From contig NC_088809.1 of NCBI RefSeq assembly GCF_011386835.1, forward strand, positions 20,675,567 to 20,739,566: a stretch of DNA of 64,000 nt. Direction: 5' to 3'. A model generated the notes under the pieces. That model ran no database searches and was not told the origin of the DNA. It saw only the letters and a list, made by a program, of their open reading frames with translations. The DNA comes from Chrysemys picta bellii (Eukaryota; Chordata; Testudines; Emydidae). This document shows, piece after piece, positions 32,635 through 41,835 of the stretch. A program made the translations under genes and the position numbers. Every line of letters starts with the position of its first letter. The first letter of the stretch is position 1.

Positions 32635-33510
32635 TGTCATAACTATAAAGGGAAGGGTAACAGCCCTCCTCTATACAATACTATAAAATCCTTCCTGGCC
32701 TGAGACACTAAAATCCTTTTACCTGTAAAGGGTTAAGAAGCTCAGGTAACCTGGCTGACATCTGACCCAAAGGACCAATAAGGGGACAAGATACTTTCAA
32801 ATCTTGGTGGAGGGAAGGCTTTTGTTTGTGCTCTTTGTTTTGGGGGTTGTTCGCTCTTGGGACTAAGAGGGACCAGACATCAATCCAGGCTCTCCACATC
32901 TTTCTGAACAAGTCTCTCATATTTCAAACTTGTAAGTAACAGCCAGGCAAGGCGTGTTAGGTTTATCTTTGTTTTCTCAACTTGTAAATGTTCCTTTTGC
33001 TAGAGGGTTTACCTCTGTTTGCTGTAACTTTGAACCTAAGGCTAGAGGGGGTTCCTCTGGGCTCTTTGAATCTGATTACCCTGTAAAGTTATTTTCCATC
33101 CTGATTTTACAGAAATGATTTTTACCTTTCTTTCTTTAATTAAAAGCCTTCTTTTTAAGAACCTAATTGATTTTTCCTTGTTTTAAGATCCAAGGGGGTT
33201 GGATCTGGACTCACCAGGAATTGGTGGGGGAAAGGAGGGGGAATGGTTAATTTCTCCTTGTTTTAAGATCCAAGGGTTTGGATCGCTGTTCACCAGGAAA
33301 TTGGTGGAGAAGTCTCTCAAGGCTACCCAGGGAAGGGTTATAGTACTTGGGAGGGAGATATTCTGCGGGGGGAGGTAGACAGAGTTTCCCAAATGACTCA
33401 TAAATAATTTGGGTGGTGGCAGCAAAACCAGATCTAAGCTGGTAGTTAAGCTTAGAGGTTCTCATGCAGGTCCCCACATCTGTACCCTAGAGTTCAGAGT
33501 GGGGAAGGAA
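32635..33510 (+). mobile_element. Solo LTR-like unit (endogenous retroelement)
   Basis: It starts TGTCATAACTATAAAGGG and, from memory, matches a turtle retroelement LTR. It has a TATA-like ACTATAAAATCC (near 32680), a polyadenylation-like AATTAAAAGCC (33139) and a T-rich U5-like end. The pentamer CCTGC flanks both ends (32630-32634, 33511-33515), possibly a target duplication, but the 3' end does not show a canonical CA, so the right boundary is uncertain. No internal coding region is present, hence solo or partial. Confidence 0.6.
33170..33309 (+). repeat. Internal 80-base-offset duplication in the LTR
   Basis: CCTTGTTTTAAGATCCAAGG occurs at 33176 and 33256, followed in both by a GGATC word and CACCAGGAA..TTGGTGG. 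The copies have diverged slightly from each other. Confidence 0.85.
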
Positions 33511-33569
33511 CCTGCTATAGGTACACAATTTATCTGGCCAGCTACACCCCTGCTAGCGTTCCCCTTCTC

Positions 33570-33870
33570 ATGTCTCCAACAATCAAGGTCGCTCTGCACT
33601 TTGGCTGCCTTCATTTTTTTCCAGGGCTCGGGGTTGGTTTCCTTTGCTCCCTAGTTTATTTTAGCAGGAGCGGGAGCCCTGGTTTCCTAATTAGAATTCA
33701 AATATCCGAGCGGAGAGGCAAAGCTAGCCCGGGCAGAGCAGCACCGGGGGAACAGGGTCCTTCACCTAATTAAAGCTTCAGTGTCCAAATGGAATGCCAA
33801 GTGGTCGATTTCCATCTGATTTGAATAACAGAAAATATTGACAGCTCCTTCGCAATACATAAGGAACAGG
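33570..33870. other. Candidate conserved non-coding element
   Basis: TTCCTAATTAGAATTCAAAT, CACCTAATTAAAGCTTCAGT and CTGATTTGAATAACAG give dense TAAT/ATTA cores in a repeat-free block between the LTR and a low-complexity array. Enhancer-like composition; conservation untested. Confidence 0.4.
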
Positions 33871-33889
33871 TGAGACCGAAGGGGAGAGA

Positions 33890-34050
33890 GAAGGAATGTA
33901 TGCAAGCAAGAAAGTGAGTTAGTGAAAGAGAGAGGGTTAGTGAAAGTGAAAGCAAGTGATGTAGTGCCTTAGTGAAAGTGAAAGAAAGTGAGAGTGAAAG
34001 AAAGTGACAGCGTGTGATAGAAAACGGAGAAGCAGAATGAGAGTAAGTGA
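33890..34050. repeat. GTGAAAG-rich degenerate simple repeat
   Basis: Repeated GTGAAAG/AGTGAAAG/AAGTGAG words (e.g. TTAGTGAAAGTGAAAG at 33933 and 33969). It is a degenerate 6-8 base array. GAAANNGAAA-type spacing resembles interferon-response sites, but the whole is simple sequence. Confidence 0.7.
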
Positions 34051-34055
34051 AAGAC

Positions 34056-34185
34056 ATGCGTCTGACGAAGTGTGTATTCACCCACGAAAGCTTATGCTCC
34101 AATACATCTGTTAGTCTTTAAGGTGCCACAGGACTCTCTGTTGCTTTTTACAGATCCGGACTAACACGGCTACCCCTCTGGTACT
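34056..34185 (+). mobile_element. Dispersed repeat carrying a hammerhead-like core
   Basis: The best-preserved copy of the repeat seen at 21799 and 24779, in plus orientation. It includes TTAGTCTTTAAGGTGCCACA and CCGGACTAACACGGCTACCC, ending near a CTCTGGTACT word. I associate the family with Penelope-like retroelements, which are known to carry hammerhead motifs, but I am not certain of the classification. Confidence 0.78.
34058..34100 (+). ncRNA. Hammerhead-ribozyme-like hairpin (unproven)
   Basis: CTGACGA at 34062-34068 and GAAA at 34086-34089 bracket a hairpin (70-75 with 80-85, loop ATTC, one T:C mismatch). After GAAA a 3-bp stem AGC/GCT with TTAT loop is possible, followed by C at 34099 where cleavage would fall. 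Against function: an extra A (34069) between the CTGANGA box and stem II, and no convincing stem I. An alternative fold pairs GCGT (34058-34061) with ATGC (34094-34097). Confidence 0.35.
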
Positions 34186-34199
34186 TGAAAGACACAGGT

Positions 34200-34262
34200 C
34201 CCAGTTCAGCAAAGCACTTAAGCCTGAGATTAAAGTTAAGACGGTCTTAACTTAAGACAGTC
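34200..34262. repeat. Short inverted repeat
   Basis: TTAAGACGGTCTTAA, CTTAAGACAGTCTTAA and nearby CACTTAAGC words form overlapping small palindromes, probably a piece of a fold-back dispersed repeat. Confidence 0.5.
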
Positions 34263-34299
34263 TTAACATTTACAGGGGCTTGAGCGGGAGAGAGAGATT

Positions 34300-36068
34300 G
34301 TTGAAAGATATGAATCAGAATTGCTTGTAGGGATGTTTTGCCAGAAAAAGCTCCTCTCTTTAAGCCAATCAGAAAGGGAATGAATCCGCTTCAAATTACG
34401 GTGGAAAATACAAAAAGGAAGGCCGGGAAACACCAAAATGTGTTGTTTATTTTTTGTCATGCTCCAAAAGGTTCTAGACGTCCCATGAAAAGGGATCGAG
34501 GAATTCACGAAGCCAAAAAATAAAGCCCCACTTCTGTTTTTCCTGCTGAGGATTTAGCAGGTGAGATTAGGACAAGGACAGGTATTTTACTCAGGCTCGA
34601 ATCAATTTCTCCGGCACTTAGGGTATGAAAACCTAAAACAAACACAGCAAATCTTAAGAGCATGTAGGCCAAGCAGCTGGAGGACTCATCAAGGGATAAA
34701 TGCCGGTGTAATGGCTTCTAGCCCCCTTTCTCTCTATGCACACACACACTCTGCTCAGATGGTCTCTCTCACCTTGAGCGAGAACGTGAGCCGATTTAGA
34801 GTTACATCAAAATAATCAGAAACACCGCGAGCAAATTATTCCCGCAGAGCTTCGTGCTGAGCCGGGGCTGGCTTGAGCATGTAGGACCTCATGGTGCCGA
34901 GAGCTGTGGCTGCGGATGTGATTGGGAAGGAGACGGGCACCTGAACGGATCTCTCTGAAAGTCAGGGGGATTTGACGGCCTGACTCGTTTAAGCCCCCTT
35001 GAAAGGCCCAGCCTACGGGACTTGCCCACGGTCGCACCAGTCAGTCAGACAGAGGCCTGATTCCTTGCCCCTTTCTCTAACACTGGAACTTACTCTCTTT
35101 CCCCAGCAGTGCCATGGGATACTGATCTAACTCCACTGAATACAGTGGAGTCACTCCTGGCTGGCACCACTGCGAGCCCAATTCTCTGCCTGTCATCAGC
35201 TTCCTGTGCAGTCCTGTTTGTGATAAAGGAAAGGGTGTGTGTGTGTGTATAACAGTGCTACACACCCCTGGAGGCCTAAAATAGAGCTTGTGGCAGCCCT
35301 CTCCTTCTCTAGTCACAGTGCGGATGGACCTGATAACCATCCCTTGCAGCATCTTCCATTTGATGATAAACTGTGCAGAGAGATCTTTCCTTCCACCTCC
35401 AGAGTGGTGCTACCTCTGCAGACAGCCGGTAAACAAAGTACAGCGTATGAATTTGAAGCAACTTGGATCCCATTTCTAGATACACTTGGGTAAAAGCATT
35501 CAGATGGCTCCAGGAGCGCCAGACCTCCATTCCATTTAGCCCCGCTTCTTTTTCTTTCTCCGTGTACCGGCCCCGTCTTCCCTCTGCTCCCTATGCATGG
35601 ATGTCGTCCCCTGGTTTATTACTGTTACCCCAACCCTATCAGGTTATGTCTGTGGTATAGTCCGGCTGCCTATTGTCCGGTCTTGCAGCTCTGACAAGTT
35701 GTAAAACTGCGTGATTCCCTCATTCCGTTAGCAAGCCCGGGAAGCGTGTGGTATTTAGAAACATACACAAGCTGTTAGTAGATAAGTACCGGTTTGCACT
35801 TTTCATGGTCTGTTTCCTTATGGAAAAGCAATTAAAAAAGAAAAGCGCACAGTAATACCAGCCGAAAGATTGGGCCAGGAAGCGAAGACATTACAGAGCC
35901 GCGAACTGAAGTGACAGAGGAAATGTAGGGCAGCAGAATGAAATTACCTGCGTCGGAATGTGAACAGGATACCATGGTTCACACACTCGCTTTTGCAAAA
36001 AGTGCCTGGGGACTTTCCGTAGCCCCAAGCAGTGGAAGACCTGGCTCTTGTGTCTTGTTTGAAAGAAG
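34300..36068. other. No gene; partly unique AT-rich
   Basis: 34300-34560 is repeat-free and AT-rich (AATCCGCTTCAAATTACGG, GTTGTTTATTTTTTGTC) and could be conserved. A short GT run lies at 35235-35248. 35100-35170 has ACTCCACTGAATACAGTGGAGT, a small palindrome of a fold-back repeat. Nothing else is named. Confidence 0.35.
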
Positions 36069-36638
36069 CAGGGCCGGCTTTAGGCCGATTCAGCCGATTC
36101 GGCTGAATTGGGCCCCGCGCCGCAGCTCTCCACCCCGCCCCCAGCTCACTTCCCCCTCCTCCCCTCCCCTGAATGCTCCGCCCCCTGCTCCTCCCCCTCC
36201 CCTGCTTCCCATGAATCAGAGGTTCGTGGGAAGTCTGAAAAGAAGCAGGGGCGGGCAGGCAGCACCAGATAACCCGGGGTGGTGGGGGGCGCGAGAAGGG
36301 CTCCGGGGAGGCACGGCCTAGTCTGGTCCCGGTTCCGGCTGAGTGCGCCGGCCTGCGGCGCGGCTCCGACCCAACCCGCGGCGCGGCTTCGGCTCTGGCC
36401 CCCGCACTGCGGCTTCGGGTCCGCCCCCCCGGCCTGGCCCGGCCCCCGCGGCGCGGCTTCGGCTCCAGCCCCCCGGCCCGGACCCCGCAGCGCGGCTTCG
36501 GGTCCAGCCTCCAAGGGGCTCTGGGCCGGACCCAAGCCTGGCGAACACGGCCGGAGTGCGGCTCGATTCCTGGGGGCGGGGCTTGCAGCAAGCCCCGCCC
36601 CCAGGAATCGGGCCCCGCTCTTGCTAAAGCCGTCCCTG
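36069..36638. mobile_element. hAT-like MITE, CpG-rich
   Basis: It begins CAGGGCCGGCTTTAGG and ends GCTAAAGCCGTCCCTG, an inverted pair. It is flanked by perfect 8-base direct repeats GAAAGAAG (36061-36068, 36639-36646). The interior has a degenerate GC-rich tandem array (GCGGCGCGGCTTCGG words, about 36350-36510) and near the right end an inverted pair TTCCTGGGGGCGGGGCTTGC / GCAAGCCCCGCCCCCAGGAA. Long frames on both strands (up to 215 codons) reflect GC content, not genes. Confidence 0.92.
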
Positions 36639-36714
36639 GAAAGAAGGCCCATCTAACTGCACAGTGTCCTTCACGAGCAGCTGGGGCACCAGCTCTGTCA
36701 GGGCATGTGGCTTG

Positions 36715-36897
36715 TGGAGCTCAGGCTGCCGGGTTATACAATGGCAGTGTAGCTGCTGGAGCTCGCTCTGGGACTTGCGAGCGGGGAAGGTCCCAGAGCC
36801 TGATCCAAACATCTGTGCTGCAATTTGATAGCCTTTCAACCCGAATCAGCCGACACGGGCCAGCTGTGGGTGTTTTATTACAGTGTAGACGTACCCT
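36715..36897. mobile_element. GTGTAGAC-type MITE, right part
   Basis: The right end ATTACAGTGTAGACGTACCCT matches the TAGGGTATGTCTACACTG terminus family. The interior word GGGCCAGCTGTGGGTGTTTT is the mirror of words at 60610. The left end is not clear. Confidence 0.55.
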
Positions 36898-37242
36898 AAG
36901 TAACACTGAGTCCACTAACGCTACTTTCTGCAGCGCCGAGGTGTCTTGAACTGCAAAACAACGGGACAGTGCTGGGTGTCACGCATTGATCAAGTTCAGT
37001 CCCACTTAGCAGTCAAGAACTGACATTATCGGTGATCAGGACAGTGTCACTGAACATTAGGGTCCTCTGCTGTATTTTACAGTCCATAAAATGAATGGGA
37101 TTTTAATTCCCAACTCTAATCCCCTCCAGAATAGGGTGGGGTGGCATAGGACAGTGCTGGGTGAACTGTTCATTGCAAATAACATTTAGATGCAGATTTC
37201 TATCCAGGAAACCATGATCAACTCTGCGTCAGCCTCTCCACC

Positions 37243-37330
37243 TGAGGGCCTGATTCTGTGAAGTACTCAGGACCGGCTGCAGGTGCTGAAAGCCCTTCGC
37301 CATACAGTGGGAGTTGGGGGCGCCGGGCAT
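37243..37330. mobile_element. Short fold-back dispersed repeat
   Basis: GGGCCTGATTCTGTGAAGTA, CTGCAGGTGCTGAAAGCCC and CATACAGTGGGAGTTGGGGG recall the turtle 'TGAAGTGCTGAGCACC..TCAGTGGGAGTT' repeat. Degenerate. 36960-37242 and 37331-38292 contain nothing recognised apart from a C run at 37821-37830. Confidence 0.35.
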
Positions 37331-38295
37331 ACGCAGAACCTTACAGGCTCAAACCCTCGTTTCTATGGAGAAGCAGCAAATATTTGGGGATAAAATGCAC
37401 GCTAACGTATAACACCTCTTGAGCTCCTGGCAAGTTGCAGGAGTAACCTGCGGCATCTCAAAGCTTGGGTATATCCCATTGGGTCTGAGGAACCCAAATG
37501 TACAGCCAGAAGGGGGGTGACTATCCTACAGGGCAGACCAGATGGTTGCCTGTAGATAGGCAATGTATTCAGAACAGCAGAATGCTTGGTGACTGGGAGT
37601 GCAAGTAATTGTAGGGCACAGAAGAGTTTTTTCATCATGATCAGTTGCCTAGGGGCAACTACACCCTCCAACCCTGGCACAGGGTGGAAAGTATCTGAGC
37701 GCGCTTAGCAATTATGGAACCTGAGCTGAGATGATGTTTGATCTCTGACACTGCTGTTTGATCTCAGGACCTCGGCTGGTGTGTGGCCAGAGCTAACTGT
37801 GGTTACTAGAATGGAAACTGCCCCCCCCCCTCCACCGTATGGTTCTGGACACAATTTATTCTAAGTATATCTCGACCACATGTAGATTCGACAACTGTTA
37901 TATCTGCGGCGTGCCACAAATCAGCTAGCCATCAAATTATCCCAGCAGCAGGAGGGAGGAGTCGCTCAGGAGGAGACTAATGATGAGAACAGAGTCTTTT
38001 CTACCCTCTTGGTCACAGGTTCGAATCAGACCAGATTCATCAGTGACCAACACTCATCACCCTCTGACAGTGCTTTGCTGGCTTATGTGTGCTAGATTGC
38101 TGGTCTCATCCTGGATCCTCTGACACAGGTGTCTACATCATATTGCCACCGATGGTTTCTCCTGCTGGCAGCCTCAGCAGAGAGGCCAAGGACTGACTGG
38201 GTTGCGTTGAGCCTTCTGTTCCAGAACTGGTCCCTCCACTTCAGCGTGGGTCGCGGTGGAACAATGCTGGGTGCAGATAGTCAGATGCAGACTTA

Positions 38296-38591
38296 GGCCT
38301 TGGCTACACTTACCCGCTAGTTCGACGGCTGGAAATCGAACTTCTGGGTTCGACTTATCGCGTCTAGTCTGGACGCGATAAGTCGAACCCGGAAGTGCTC
38401 GCCGTCGACTGCGGTACTCCAGCTCGGCGAGAGGAGTACCGCGGAGTCGACGGGGGAGCCTGCCTGCCGAGTGTGGACCAAGGTAAGTTCGAACTAATTC
38501 GAACTAAGGTACTTCGAACTTCAGCTACGTTATTCACGTAGCTGAAGTTGCGTACCTTAGTTCGAATTAGGGGGGTAGTGTAGACCAAGCC
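38296..38591 (-). mobile_element. PIF/Harbinger-like MITE, full length
   Basis: Termini GGCCTTGGCTACACT and AGTGTAGACCAAGCC are inverted repeats, with TTA on both sides (38293-38295, 38592-38594), matching Harbinger target choice. Strong internal hairpins: CTTCAGCTACGTTATTCACGTAGCTGAAG (complementary arms around ATTC) and a pair around TCGCGTCTAGTCTGGACGCGA. Sequence order is the reverse of 23193-23477. Non-autonomous: no transposase frame. Confidence 0.93.
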
Positions 38592-38594
38592 TTA

Positions 38595-39204
38595 GTCTCC
38601 TTTTCGGGCAGTTCTGCTCTTGATGTTCACTGAACGTCTTTGTTATTCCGAGGTGTTTGCCAAGCCGTTCAAATGAACAGTACTGCTGGATGAGAGATTT
38701 TGATGACATTTCAAAATATGAGTCAACATTGGGAAGAATTGCAATGAAATTGTGATTCTCCACTCCGCCCTGTTTTTCAACCAGGTATAGAAGTGGTTGA
38801 ACATTTTCCATTTTGAATCTATCTATATATTTAAAGGGGAAAATTCCCCAAAATTGTTGATGAAATGACCCCTCTTTTTTCTAGCAGCGTTACTGCATGC
38901 TTTTCCTCCTGTGGGACATTCATGACCTTTTCCAACTGATGAACAACGATTAGCAAATAAAGTTGTGCAGGTGGTCACTACAAGTCAACATGGTATCACA
39001 TCTACTTCTTGATTGGACGACTGAAACATTTTAAACAGGAGCCTGGTGAAGACAAGTTGTGCTTTTTCCAAAACCAGTTTACGGTCAAATAATAATTTTG
39101 GGAGACTTTAGAGATCGGAGAAAATTTTCACAAGTTGTCCAAATCCTCACAACTAGTGACTGATATGATCTCACTTTGATGCACAGTGTCATGGGAAAGG
39201 AAGG
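38595..39204. other. No gene; AT-rich unassigned
   Basis: AT-rich unique-looking DNA; short TCTATCTATATATTTA run near 38817. Nothing named. Confidence 0.35.
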
Positions 39205-39400
39205 ATGGTCCAGACTGTAGGGCATTAGCCTAGGGCTTCAGAGACCTGGATTCAAGTCCCTGCTATGCCAAATACCTCCTGTGTGAATTTAGTCATTCTG
39301 TGCCTCAGTTTCCCATCTGTAAAATGGGGATTATAGCTCTGCAGGGGTGGTGTTAGGATATACACATTAAAGATTGGGAGTGCTCAGATAGCAGTAATAT
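39205..39400 (+). mobile_element. MIR CORE-SINE, nearly full length
   Basis: tRNA-like head (AGGATGGTCCAGACTGTAGG, then GACCTGGATTCAAGTCCCTG), core (TGTGCCTCAGTTTCCCATCT, GTAAAATGGGGATTATAGC) and 3' part (CACATTAAAGATTGGGAGTG) are in order. Confidence 0.9.
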
Positions 39401-39929
39401 GGTCTGTCATTCCCATATTAAGATCAACAGATAACAAGTCAAAGTGCCGCATGGAAATAGTTACAAATCAGTTATTTCATTATTCGGCCAGTTCTAGATT
39501 GGAATCTACAAGTGGGCGAGAAAAGCTTAGTATAAAGTGGGACTAGAATCACGTTGGCTGGAGCGTCCGTTCCAGTGACCATTTTAGTGCCGGCCACATC
39601 CTATCCAAAATTCCAAGATCAAAGAGAGGGGTTTGTGTGTCAGAGAAGGAGTTGTTTGGTGTCCATCATTACGAAGTTGCTCTACACCCAGGACCTTAAA
39701 GAGCCTGCCCCATGGACGAATGAAGGTATTGGTCATCTCACTCTTTTCACCAGTACTTTGAAAAGCGGTGCATTGAATAGGGATATTTTAACCTGGGGAG
39801 CACCCAACACACCGCTTCTAACGGAGCGAGTGCCCGACACTCGTAATGAAACCAAATTCAAATCACAGCAATACATTTCCAAAATGCAAGTCTTCCACAA
39901 AGTGTTTAGCATCTCCCATAAGGCCGCGC

Positions 39930-40130
39930 AAATTCAATCTGCATAAACACCAAAATAAGGGTATTTTCTACCTTAAACTAATACTTGGCAGCAGCTTTTC
40001 AATTGGCTCATTTAATTAAATCGGAGTGCAGCTCCCGTTTTCATGTATTTAATGCTGCTTAAACGGCAGGCATACTGATCAGGGGGAGTTTATTTTATTA
40101 TTTTTTAAGTGTATACTAACTAAGATACGG
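39930..40130. other. Candidate conserved non-coding element
   Basis: CTTAAACTAATACTTGGCAG, GCTCATTTAATTAAATCGG, TGTATTTAATGCTGCTTAAA and GTTTATTTTATTATTTTTTA: TAAT-rich and repeat-free. 39401-39929 before it has no named feature; its 130-codon frame (39554-39946) shows no domain. Confidence 0.35.
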
Positions 40131-40302
40131 GATAGGAATCACATTGCATGCTGATGCAGGTGTTTGAATACACCATGTTAGCAGCTGGAGGCAAAGTCAA
40201 TGTAGGATGATACAAGGGAACAGAATTTGGAGCAATGGAATGAAATTAACATAAGGAAAAATTAGGCTGAATATATTTCGTATCACGCTTAACCCTTTGG
40301 TT

Positions 40303-40845
40303 CCCAACCTTTGCCCTACTGGGAGGGACACGTCTCTTGTGTAGCAGAGTCTAGCTGGCAAAACAGGGAGGACAAGGGGATTTCAAACTCCTGATAAGAG
40401 GTAGGTGACATTTTTCGACCAAAACATTCTTTGGGAGAAAAATGCAAATTTAGGTTGACTAAAACATTTCACAGATTTGTGTCAATTTCACTGACTTGTT
40501 TCATTGGGGGAAAAAAAGGACCTTTAAAATAATCCCCCCCCAAAACAAACCATTTTAACTTTTTGATTTAGAATGATTTTTGTTAGGATATTTCATTTCA
40601 TTTCATTTTTTTAAAATGTATAATGTAAAAAAGTGCTCTAAAGCAAAAAAAAAAAAAAAAGTTGTATTCAAACCCAAATGATTTTTTTTTTTACTTTTCA
40701 AGTCACTGAAACTTCAAACATGTTTGTTTTCAGGTTGATCTGAAATGATTTTTTTCGGAATTGTCAGAGAACTGAAACATCTGTTATTCTCGTAGCTCGT
40801 CGCCTGACACCTGTTTGCAGCAACCCCTGGGTTGAGAACACAAAT
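40303..40845. mobile_element. AT-rich stretch between hAT-like ends
   Basis: Left GGTTCCCAACCTTTGCCC and right CCCTGGGTTGAGAACAC resemble hAT inverted ends. Between them lies A/T-rich low complexity (poly-A run 40646-40661, T run 40682-40692) with ATTTCATTTCATTTCATTTT words. Whether the ends belong to one element is uncertain. Confidence 0.3.
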
Positions 40846-40935
40846 CTTAGTCTGTGGAAGACTCTCCCTAAGCCGGTCGAGCGCGTTGAATTGGAGTGAG
40901 TGGGGGCTGGAGTGAGTGTGGGCGGGGCCTCAGAG

Positions 40936-41469
40936 CAGGGCCGGCTCCAGGCACCAGCCGAGCAAGCTTGTGCTTGGGGCGGCAGATTCTACGGGGCGGC
41001 ATTCCGCCCAATCCTAGGGCGGCATGGCCGCTTTTTTTGGTTTTGTTTTGTTCGCCGATCTGGCCGCCCTGTAGGGGGCGGCGGCGCGGAGGAGGGGAGC
41101 GCCCTGCTGGGAGCGGGCTGCACGCTTCGTCTGCCCCAACCAGTGCCAGGTCTGTAGCAAGCCCGGCAGGGCAGCCCACGTCCTTCCCTCCGCGCTGACC
41201 GGAGCGGCGCGAAGCCCTCCCAGCAGGTGGCGCGGCGGGAGGGGCCGAGTGGCGAGCACCCCACTGAAGCCCTGGCCACCCCCCTTCTCTCTCTCCCCCC
41301 GCTCCCTTCCCCCCACTAGCCAGGGCACGTCTGCAGTGCAGGGAGTCCCCCTGCACCTTGGCTCCGGCCGCCCTGCGGGTTTTTTTTTTCCTGCTTTGCC
41401 ACTCCGGCCGTCCCGATAATCTTTTTTTTTTTTTTGCTTGGGGCGGCAAAAAAGCCAGAGCCGGCCCTG
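40936..41469. mobile_element. hAT-like MITE with perfect target duplication
   Basis: Ends CAGGGCCGGCTCCAGGC and GCCAGAGCCGGCCCTG are inverted. The flanking direct repeats are CCTCAGAG (40928-40935, 41470-41477), identical on both sides. Inner words GCTTGGGGCGGCAGATTC and GCTTGGGGCGGCAAAAAAGC near the two ends are in direct orientation. No transposase. Open frames on both strands (193 codons minus) come from GC-rich composition. Confidence 0.94.
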
Positions 41470-41584
41470 CCTCAGAGAAGGGATGGGACAGGAGCGGGGA
41501 AGGGTGTTTGGTTTTGTGCAGCCCTAGTGCTGGGGTGTCGTAGAGGGGGTAACAGATGAATATAGCAGGATACCCTCATTTCTT

Positions 41585-41835
41585 ATCGCCTCGGTGGCCG
41601 CACTGAGCACAGCTCTGCACTTCGTGAGGCAGAGGATGGTTGTGATGCTGGATGGAGAAGGAGGAAGCGGCTTGATGAGTTTGGATGGGAGCTTGTCCCA
41701 CGCGGAAGGGGTGGCGTGGGAGAAAGGGCTCGCGAGGAAGTGGAGGAGTGGGCAGTTGTAGCAGAGCGATGGTGGGAGCTACCCAATAGCTGGGCTAGGT
41801 AGGCGGGTTTGTAACTCCAGACACAGCTTCCTGGT
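41585..41835 (-). mobile_element. Ancient repeat body, related to 48240-48425
   Basis: GGCTTGATGAGTTTGGATGG, GAGCTTGTCCCACGCGGAAG and GGTGGCGTGGGAGAAAGG match in order the words GGAGGATGATATGGAAGC / GGGAGCTTGGGAGAAAC at 48365-48415. I read both as the body of a long L2-tailed repeat on the minus strand. Family name unknown. Confidence 0.45.

Noticed and set aside
36350..36510. CpG island of a host gene
   Set aside because: The CpG-rich sequence is bounded by transposon ends and 8-base target duplications.
35944..36591. 215-codon open frame on the minus strand, with overlapping long frames on the plus strand
   Set aside because: It runs through a GC-rich hAT-like element with perfect target duplications; the peptide is repetitive (EPKPRRG-type) and frames are open on both strands, as expected from composition.
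40868..41449. 193-codon minus-strand frame
   Set aside because: Almost entirely within the hAT-like element 40936-41469 and open because of GC-rich, stop-poor composition.
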